Positions 57,181 through 62,838 of a stretch of DNA of 62,838 nucleotides are shown in pieces; within the stretch, counting starts at the first letter, position 1, and each line of letters begins with the position of its first letter. Where the stretch lies: the NCBI RefSeq assembly GCF_003611695.1, contig NZ_RAWE01000032.1, positions 1 through 62,838 on the forward strand, read 5' to 3'. The position numbers and the translations under genes are program-made. The notes below the pieces were generated by a model that did not search any database, was not told where the DNA came from, and saw nothing but the letters and a program-made list of their open reading frames with translations. The stretch comes from Corallococcus carmarthensis. GTDB taxonomy: Bacteria; Myxococcota; Myxococcia; Myxococcales; Myxococcaceae.

Positions 57181-58488
57181 ATGGGCTGCTGCCACTACCC
57201 CGCCGTCAAGGAAGGCTGCGACAGCGCCTTCACGGTGGATACCTCCCGCATCACCTTCGGCCCGGGTTGCCTGGCGGAAGTGGGCGACCGGGCGCGGGCG
57301 CTCGGGATGAAGCGGGTGGCGCTGTTCTCCGACGCGCGCGTGGCGCGGCTGCCGCACTTCGAAAAGGTGCGCCAGTCGTTGCTCGCCGCCGGGCTGGACG
57401 TCGTCGTCTTCACGGACGTGCACGTCGAGCCCACGGACCAGTCCTTCCTGGAAGCGGCGCGCTTCGCCTCCGAGGCCCGGCCGGATGGCTACGTGTCGCT
57501 GGGTGGCGGCTCGGTCATCGACACCTGCAAGGCGGCGAACCTCTACGCCACGCATCCGGCGGACTTCCTCGCCTACGTGAACGCGCCGGTAGGGGAGGGC
57601 AGAGCGGTGCCCGGGCCCCTCAAGCCGCACATCGCGTGCCCCACCACGTCCGGGACGGGCAGCGAGGTGACGGGCATCACCATCTTCGACCTGCTGTCCC
57701 TGTCCGCGAAGACAGGCATCGCGTCGCCAGCGCTGCGGCCCACCGAAGCGCTCATCGACCCGGACTGCACCGCGACCCTGCCCGGGGAGGTCGTCGCGGC
57801 CAGCGGGCTGGACGTGCTGTCGCACGCGCTGGAGTCCTATACGGCGCGGCCGTTCGTCCACCGTCCCGCCCCCGCGCGCCCGAGCCTCCGGCCCATGAGC
57901 CAGGGCGCCAACCCGTGGAGCGACCTGGGCTGCCGCGAGGCCCTGCGGCTGATGGGCCTGTACCTGGAGCGCGGCGTGAAGGATGCCCGGGACACGGAGG
58001 CCCGTGAGCAGCTCATGTGGGCGGCCACGCTCGCGGGCATCGCGTTCGGCAACGCGGGCGTGCACGCGCCGCACGGCATGGCCTACGCGGTGGCGGGGCG
58101 GGTGCGCGACTTCCGTCCCTCCGGCTATCCCCAGGACGAACCGCTGGTGCCGCACGGCCTGGCCGTCATCGTCAACGCCCCGGCGGTGTTCCGCTACACG
58201 GCGTCCGCGAACCCCGAGCGCCACCTGGAGGCCGCGGGCTTCCTGGGCGCGGACGTGCGCGGCGCGGGCAGCGGGGACGCGGGCGAGGTGCTCGCGGGCC
58301 GCGTCGTGCAGCTCATGCGCGCGGTGGGCGTGCCCAACGGCCTGGAGGGCGTGGGCTACACGGGCGCGGACGTGGACGCGCTCACGGAGGGCGCCTTCCC
58401 GCAGCAGCGCCTGCTCCAGAACGCGCCCCGGGAGATGACCCGGCCCGTCCTCACGGAGCTGTTCCGCCAGGCGCTGCGCTACTGGTAA
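57181..58488 (+). CDS. Hydroxyacid-oxoacid transhydrogenase (iron-dependent ADH family)
   Basis: The 435-residue enzyme resembles ADHFE1: [18 protein letters not shown] at the start, nucleotide-binding [33 protein letters not shown], and metal ligands in [20 protein letters not shown] and VPHGLAVIV. The family oxidises 4-hydroxybutyrate with 2-oxoglutarate as acceptor. The MGCCHYP start with ATG 57181 follows AAGGAG. It is followed 23 bp later by a thioesterase and may be co-transcribed with it. Confidence 0.9.
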   Translation: MGCCHYPAVKEGCDSAFTVDTSRITFGPGCLAEVGDRARALGMKRVALFSDARVARLPHFEKVRQSLLAAGLDVVVFTDVHVEPTDQSFLEAARFASEARPDGYVSLGGGSVIDTCKAANLYATHPADFLAYVNAPVGEGRAVPGPLKPHIACPTTSGTGSEVTGITIFDLLSLSAKTGIASPALRPTEALIDPDCTATLPGEVVAASGLDVLSHALESYTARPFVHRPAPARPSLRPMSQGANPWSDLGCREALRLMGLYLERGVKDARDTEAREQLMWAATLAGIAFGNAGVHAPHGMAYAVAGRVRDFRPSGYPQDEPLVPHGLAVIVNAPAVFRYTASANPERHLEAAGFLGADVRGAGSGDAGEVLAGRVVQLMRAVGVPNGLEGVGYTGADVDALTEGAFPQQRLLQNAPREMTRPVLTELFRQALRYW

Positions 58489-58511
58489 CCCCCACCCCGA
58501 GGTCCCCTCCC

Positions 58512-58958
58512 GTGTCCGACCGAGAGACGGCCGACCGCTACCGCTACTTCCTGCCCATCACCACGCGATGGATGGACAACGACGCGTACGGCCACATCAA
58601 CAACGTCACCTACTACAGCTACTTCGACACCGTCGCGAACCACTACCTCATCCACGAGGGCGGCCTGGACATCCACACGGGCGCGGTCATCGGGCTGGTG
58701 GTGGAGTCGAAGTGCGCCTACCACGCGCCGCTCGCGTACCCGGACCGCCTGCGGGCGGGCCTGCGCGTGGACAGGCTGGGCAACCGCTCGGTCACCTATG
58801 GCATCGCCATCTTCAAGGAAGGTGACGAGCAGGCGGCGGCGCACGGCCACTTCGTGCATGTCTTCGTGGACCGTCAGACGCGGAAGGCCGTGGCCATGCC
58901 CGACCGGCTGCGCGAAGCCCTGGCGAGGCTGGTCGTGCCGCCACGCGAGCAGGCCTGA
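58512..58958 (+). CDS. 4HBT-type acyl-CoA thioesterase
   Basis: The 148-residue hotdog-fold protein has TTRWMDNDAYGHINNVTYYSYFD, with the catalytic Asp of the 4-hydroxybenzoyl-CoA thioesterase family, and ends FVHVFVDRQTRKAVAMPD. GTG 58512 begins where the homology starts. It cleaves acyl-CoA; the acyl group is not known. It lies just behind the transhydrogenase gene on the same strand. Confidence 0.85.
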   Translation: MSDRETADRYRYFLPITTRWMDNDAYGHINNVTYYSYFDTVANHYLIHEGGLDIHTGAVIGLVVESKCAYHAPLAYPDRLRAGLRVDRLGNRSVTYGIAIFKEGDEQAAAHGHFVHVFVDRQTRKAVAMPDRLREALARLVVPPREQA

Positions 58959-59076
58959 GTGCGTGGCGCCGCAAGGGTTCCCAGGCGACCGGGGAGCCCC
59001 TGCCGTCCCGTGTCCCGAGCACGGCCTTGCGTCATCACCATCGTCCCTGAGTACCCCTTTCAGAAGGAGATGGGTG

Positions 59077-60228
59077 ATGTGTTGCAACTCCAGAATCTGG
59101 CATTCCCACCATTGCATCCTGCCACCGTACGTCAGCCGTCAGATTGCGCAGAACGGCTCACCGCAACAGCGTGCGAAGGCCCTGCGGACGCTCTCCATCG
59201 ACAACACCCTGCGCGCCATCCGCCTGTCGAGCAGCGGCGCGCCCCAGGCGGCGAAGCGCCTCATCCCCGGCCCCATGGTCGTGGAGAGCCAGAAGCTCCG
59301 GACCATCTACAATGTGAATAACTCCGAGGCCCTTCCGGGAATGGAGGCCCGCAGCGAGGGAAAGGATGACACCGGCGACGCGGCGGTCGACGAGGCCTAT
59401 GTCGGCCTGGGCGCGACCTATGACCTCTACTGGGAGGTCTTCGGGCGCAACTCCATTGACGGGAACGGCATGCCCCTCAACGGGCACGTCCACTATGGCA
59501 GCGGCTACGACAACGCCTTCTGGGACGGCGAGCGCATGGTGTTCGGCGACGGCGACGGCGACCTCTTCAACCGCTTCACCATCTCGGTGGACGTCATCGG
59601 GCACGAGCTGGCCCACGGCGTGACGGAGCACGAGGGGCCTCTTGCCTACTTCCTCCAGGCGGGCGCGCTCAACGAGTCCCTGTCGGACTGCTTCGGCTCG
59701 CTCGTGAAGCAGCGCCTGTTGAACCAGACGGTGGATCAAGCCGACTGGCTCATTGGCGCGGGGCTCCTCACGGACAAGGTCCAGGGCAAGGCCCTGCGCT
59801 CCATGAAGGACCCCGGCACCGCGTTTGATGATCCGGTGCTCGGCAAGGACCCGCAGCCGGCGAACATGAAGGACTTCGTGAACACGTGGGAGGACAACGG
59901 CGGCGTCCACATCAACTCCGGCATCCCGAACAAGGCCTTCTGCATCGCGGCCACGAACCTCAAGGGCTACGCGTGGGAGAAGGCCGGCCTCATCTGGCTG
60001 GAGACGCTGCGCGACTCCCGGCTCAAGGCCAACGCCTCGTTCCTCTCCTTCGCGCGGCTCACCGTGACGGCGGCCGTCCGGCTCTACGGCAGCGGCGACG
60101 AGGAGCAGATCGTGCGCGACGCCTGGGGCCAGGTGGGCATCAAGGTCTCCAAGGAGCGGGCGGGCGCGCCGGTCTGGACTCCGCAGGTGCAGAAGCCGGC
60201 CACGCAGCCGGTGCAGCGCAAGCACTAG
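59077..60228 (+). CDS. Protealysin-like M4 metallopeptidase
   Basis: The 383-residue thermolysin-family protease has a short propeptide carrying the protealysin PPY motif (ILPPYVSRQIAQNG) instead of a long FTP propeptide. The zinc site is HELAH (H176, E177, H180) with NESLSD (E200) and a catalytic histidine H278 in NGGVHINSGIPNKAF. ATG 59077 has AAGGAG seven bases upstream. There is no signal peptide, as in protealysin, which is often intracellular or released by other means. The next gene encodes its probable inhibitor. Confidence 0.9.
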   Translation: MCCNSRIWHSHHCILPPYVSRQIAQNGSPQQRAKALRTLSIDNTLRAIRLSSSGAPQAAKRLIPGPMVVESQKLRTIYNVNNSEALPGMEARSEGKDDTGDAAVDEAYVGLGATYDLYWEVFGRNSIDGNGMPLNGHVHYGSGYDNAFWDGERMVFGDGDGDLFNRFTISVDVIGHELAHGVTEHEGPLAYFLQAGALNESLSDCFGSLVKQRLLNQTVDQADWLIGAGLLTDKVQGKALRSMKDPGTAFDDPVLGKDPQPANMKDFVNTWEDNGGVHINSGIPNKAFCIAATNLKGYAWEKAGLIWLETLRDSRLKANASFLSFARLTVTAAVRLYGSGDEEQIVRDAWGQVGIKVSKERAGAPVWTPQVQKPATQPVQRKH

Positions 60229-60245
60229 GCCCTGGGGTCGACGGA

Positions 60246-60569
60246 ATGCGAATCGAGTTCAAACGGGAGGGAGGCCTCGCCTTCTTCCCGGGCCTCGCCA
60301 GGCCCCGCACCGTGGACCTGGCGGCCCTGCCTCCCGCCACGGCGGAGGCCTTGAAGCGCGAGGTGCGGGAGGCGCGCTTCTTCGAACAGCCGACCACCGT
60401 GGGCGGTTCCCCCACGATGGGGGCGGACCGGACGCGCTACACCGTCACCATCGAGGACGATGGCGGGCGGCGGCACTCGGTCCAGTTGGTGGAGCCCGTG
60501 AAGGAGCCGCACCTGCGCTCCCTGCTGGAGCTCCTCCAGAAGGCCGAGCGGGAGCACCGCGCCCCATGA
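60246..60569 (+). CDS. Emfourin-like inhibitor of the M4 peptidase
   Basis: The 107-residue protein matches emfourin, the inhibitor encoded beside protealysins: MRIEFKREGGLAFFPGLARP, TVDLAALPPATAEALKREV, FFEQP, GADRTRYTVTIEDDGGRRHS. It binds the active site of its partner protease. It starts 17 bp after the protease stop, so the two form an operon. The pair is a known module; a regulatory or interbacterial role is inferred. Confidence 0.85.
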   Translation: MRIEFKREGGLAFFPGLARPRTVDLAALPPATAEALKREVREARFFEQPTTVGGSPTMGADRTRYTVTIEDDGGRRHSVQLVEPVKEPHLRSLLELLQKAEREHRAP

Positions 60570-60597
60570 AGGCGGGGCTCCCGCGCTCGAGCAGCGC

Positions 60598-62184
60598 CTA
60601 GTAGTGCGGACGGGTGGGCAGGTTCAGGTCGTCGCGTAGGACGTTCTCTCCGGGGCGGCCGCCCTGCACCACGTCCGGCGTCGCGGGGTTCTGGTCCAGG
60701 TCGATGGGCAGGCCCACCGCGGACGTCTCGCGGTTGTTCACGCCGTCCTTCGCACCCTGCGCCAGCGTGCCGTTGGCGTAGTCCGAGGCGTGCACCAGCT
60801 CGTGGAACAGGCCGACGACGGGCGGGCGGTTCTGCCAGTCCTCGCTGCCCAGCGAGATGCGCGTGGTGTTGTAGTTCACCGTGCCGTTGGTGCCCTTGTT
60901 CTTCGTGCCGTCCGCGTTGAGCCAGGCGTCGTCCTTGTTCTGGGCGGACGCGCTGTTGCCATCGGCCGTCTGCTTGATGGTCGTCGTGTGCCCGCTGTCG
61001 TCCAGCGTGCGAAGCAGCTCCTGGCCCGAAGGCAGCGAGCGCATCGCGTCCAGGTCCGACTGCACGCGCGCCTGGAAGTCCGCGCTGCCCGACACCGTCA
61101 CCGAGCGCCCGCGCTGGTCGGCGTTCGTCATGTCGACGATTTCGCGCTCGCCCGCGGCCGCGTCGGCGGTCTTCTCGTTCTCTTCCACGTAGAGCGTGTC
61201 CGTGCCCGTGCCGCCGCGGACCGTGTCCTGGCCCTCGCCGCCCGCCACCGCGTCGTTGCCCGCGCCGCCGCTCAGCGTGTCGTTGCCACGGCCACCGATG
61301 ACCTGGTCGTCGCCCTCGCCACCGTAGGCCCGGTCGTTGCCCGCGCCGCCGTCGATGTAGTCGCGGCCCTTTCCGCCGGACACGTAGTCATTGCCGTCCA
61401 GGCCGTAGAGCACGTCGCGGCCCTCGCCGCCCAGGATGCGGTCATCGCCCGCGCCGCCCTCCAGGTAGTCGTCGCCGTCCTGGCCCTGCAGCGAGTCCTT
61501 GCCGTCGCCACCGATGACGGTGTCGTTGCCCGCGCCGCCGATGAGCGTGTCGTTGCCCTTGCCGCCGGTGAGCTTGTCGTCGCCCGCGCCACCGTCCAGG
61601 GTGATGTCCTGCGTGACGCTCGCGTCCACGGTGATGGAGTCATTGCCGTCACCGCCATTGATGATGGCGCCCTTGGCCTGCGCCGCGGTGAGCGTCACCG
61701 TGTCGCTGCCGGACTGGATGGTCAGCCCGCCGTCCTTGTTCTGCGTCACCGTCGCGGAGTTGTTGCCCGCGCCCAGGTCCACCACCGTGCGGCCCGCCGC
61801 GTTCGTGCTCACCTGGGGCCCGGCGGCGGCGCTGGCCACGCGGCCCGCCGCCTTGCCCAGCGCTTCACCGATGCCGCCGGCCGCCTTGCCCGCGGCCCTG
61901 CCCAGCGCTTCGCCGAGACCGCCAGCAACCTTGCCCGCCGCCTTGCCCAGGGCTGACCCGACGCCTGCCGCACCCTCACCGGCGCGCGAGGGGGAGCGGA
62001 TCTCCGCGGAGAGCGCCGGCCGGGACGCAGCGCCCGTGCGCGGGGCCGCGTCGAAGCCGTCCTTCATCCGCTGGGCGACGGCGGTCTTCACCGCGTTGGG
62101 CTGCGCCGGGGCGGGCGCCTTCGCCGGCTGCGAGCTCACGGGGGACGGGGTGGGACGCGAACCGGGCTTGCCAATCGAGGTCAT
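60598..62184 (-). CDS. RTX-repeat protein with C-terminal M91-like metallopeptidase domain
   Basis: The 528-residue protein has a Pro/Ala/Ser-rich N-terminus and three 15-residue helical repeats of the form GEALG(K/R)AAGKAAGG (61828-61962). Sixteen RTX nonapeptides GGxGxDxLx follow at residues 177-332, which bind calcium. A C-terminal domain of the M91 effector family has HELVHASDYANG (H461, E462, H465), ends LNLPTRPHY, and contains NRETSAVGLP. M91 proteins are type III effector-like; here one is joined to RTX repeats. No type I secretion signal is clear at the C-terminus. ATG 62184 (MTSIGKPGSRP) was chosen as start. Confidence 0.85.
   Translation of the reverse strand: MTSIGKPGSRPTPSPVSSQPAKAPAPAQPNAVKTAVAQRMKDGFDAAPRTGAASRPALSAEIRSPSRAGEGAAGVGSALGKAAGKVAGGLGEALGRAAGKAAGGIGEALGKAAGRVASAAAGPQVSTNAAGRTVVDLGAGNNSATVTQNKDGGLTIQSGSDTVTLTAAQAKGAIINGGDGNDSITVDASVTQDITLDGGAGDDKLTGGKGNDTLIGGAGNDTVIGGDGKDSLQGQDGDDYLEGGAGDDRILGGEGRDVLYGLDGNDYVSGGKGRDYIDGGAGNDRAYGGEGDDQVIGGRGNDTLSGGAGNDAVAGGEGQDTVRGGTGTDTLYVEENEKTADAAAGEREIVDMTNADQRGRSVTVSGSADFQARVQSDLDAMRSLPSGQELLRTLDDSGHTTTIKQTADGNSASAQNKDDAWLNADGTKNKGTNGTVNYNTTRISLGSEDWQNRPPVVGLFHELVHASDYANGTLAQGAKDGVNNRETSAVGLPIDLDQNPATPDVVQGGRPGENVLRDDLNLPTRPHY
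61189..61656 (-). repeat. Sixteen RTX nonapeptide repeats
   Basis: Tandem 27-bp units encode GGxGxD motifs such as GGAGDDKLT, GGKGNDTLI, GGRGNDTLS and GGAGNDAVA. They form a parallel beta-roll that folds on calcium binding outside the cell. Confidence 0.9.
61828..61962 (-). repeat. Three tandem 15-residue helical repeats
   Basis: The 45-bp units encode (V/L/I)G(S/E)ALG(K/R)AAG(K/R)(V/A)A. Small residues recur every three to four positions, as in membrane-active or helix-packing segments. They sit between the disordered N-terminus and the RTX region. Confidence 0.75.
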
Positions 62185-62678
62185 GTCGCTTCTCGCGGGT
62201 GACGGAGACACCCGGTGCGGGTCCGGCGGACGGCTGCCGGGGAGCGGATGAATGCCGCCCGAAGGGGATTGTCGCGGAAGCGTGACGCCGGTTGCCTCAC
62301 CTCCGCTGATTCCGGGCCAACCCCGCGAAATGACTCGCCCAGGGGGGCGGCCTCAGGGGGAAGCTGGGCACCATCCAGGGGGAGCACGCACTGGGGGAGC
62401 GCCCGGGGGCGAGCGCGACGAGGCGTGTGTGCTCCAGCGGAAGCGGGTGGCTCATGGGGCAGGGTTCTTCCGACGGTGCTGCGTGCACGGGAGGCCAGGG
62501 CCATGTCACGAGCGTGTGACACGAGACGCTCGTTCGTGTGACAGGCCGGCGTCGCCGGTAACGGTGTGGCAACAACGGCCGGCGGAGTGTGGCGGAAGGC
62601 GGCTCCATTCGGTAACGGGAGCGCCACATCGAGACCGGGCGGGTCCCTCCCCGTTCCCCGCCCGGCGCTCACGCACCC
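62185..62678. other. Divergent intergenic region with GTGTGACA-type sites
   Basis: Nearly 500 bp separate the RTX/M91 gene from the next exported protein. TGTCAC-GAGCGT-GTGACA (62504-62521) is an 18-bp inverted repeat, and GTGTGACA recurs at 62536-62543. The 6-6-6 layout resembles CRP/FNR-type sites. No gene was found in the stretch. Confidence 0.4.
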
Positions 62679-62838
62679 ATGATCTTCGCCTCGTCCCACC
62701 GCTCCGTCCTTCAGGCCCTGCTGGCTGGTACCGCGCTGCTCTGCTCCTCCTCCGCCCTGGCGCTGGCCCAGGAGACTCCACCCGAGTCCGCGCCCGTGGG
62801 CGAGGCCCCTCCGCCCGCGGGCGCGGACTCGGGTGGAG
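62679..62838 (+). CDS. Exported protein, N-terminal part (cut by window edge)
   Basis: An ATG at 62679 opens a frame to the window end. It encodes a classical signal peptide (MIFASSHRSVLQALLAGTAL, cleavage near ALALAQE) followed by a Pro/Ala/Glu-rich linker. The linker type is common in myxobacterial outer-membrane and surface proteins. Only 53 residues are visible, so the function is unknown. Confidence 0.7.
   Translation, partial: MIFASSHRSVLQALLAGTALLCSSSALALAQETPPESAPVGEAPPPAGADSGG

Noticed and set aside
61189..61656. CRISPR-like periodic array
   Set aside because: The 27-bp period encodes RTX nonapeptides within an open frame; there are no identical repeats with unique spacers.

Overview
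The window is strongly GC-rich, with G or C in most third codon positions. It is dense in secreted lipoproteins, extracellular proteases, two-component systems and metazoan-like domain fusions. That combination fits a myxobacterium (Myxococcota, Corallococcus/Myxococcus type); this is inference from gene content and no search was run. I see no rRNA, tRNA, CRISPR array or intact mobile element. The only transposition gene is the 3' end of an IS66-type transposase cut by the left edge.

Layout. 1-4.8 kb: transposase tail, OsmC-like protein, CYTH protein, GT39-type membrane glycosyltransferase, and an OmpR/EnvZ-type pair. 4.8-9.1 kb: a scar of broken genes: a receiver-domain stub, an RND pump reduced to three short pieces, a TonB receptor and an HTTM protein that meet head-to-head with both 5' ends missing, and an amidohydrolase stub. 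9.1-16.6 kb: RidA, DMT exporter and divergent AraC regulator; S9 and S8 peptidases; MarR and an uncharacterised protein separated by a large palindrome. 16.5-23.2 kb: repeat lipoprotein, a TetR/haloalkane-dehalogenase-like operon with a clear operator, an FG-GAP-like protein, a class 3 lipase, and a VOC/AraC pair. 23.2-28.8 kb: the metNIQ importer behind a DUF2917 gene and a cysteine-rich leader peptide, with a divergent MocR regulator, then a Tam-like methyltransferase.

28.9-44.4 kb: a 1,228-residue VIT/VWA lipoprotein, an alpha/beta hydrolase, a beta-helix protein, an AAC(3)-type acetyltransferase, small secreted proteins, an Imm5-like protein, and a same-strand block of three large exported proteins, two of which end in dockerin-like repeats. 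44.8-54.7 kb: an NtrC-type regulator with its kinase, a metzincin-type lipoprotein flanked by two copies of a structured intergenic repeat, an HlyD/ABC/ABC export operon, and HflX. 54.9-62.8 kb: a beta-propeller lipoprotein, hydroxyacid-oxoacid transhydrogenase, a thioesterase, a protealysin-type M4 protease with its emfourin-type inhibitor, an RTX/M91 protein, and the start of another exported protein.

The strongest regulatory signal is upstream of metNIQ. A 28-codon ORF with two Cys-Cys pairs starts on the stop codon of the DUF2917 gene and is followed by an intrinsic terminator. Its codons 22-24 can pair with the right arm of that terminator over 9 bp, the architecture of ribosome-mediated attenuation. 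The other themes are a large extracellular protease set, as expected for a predator, and local genome decay in the 4.8-9.1 kb scar.
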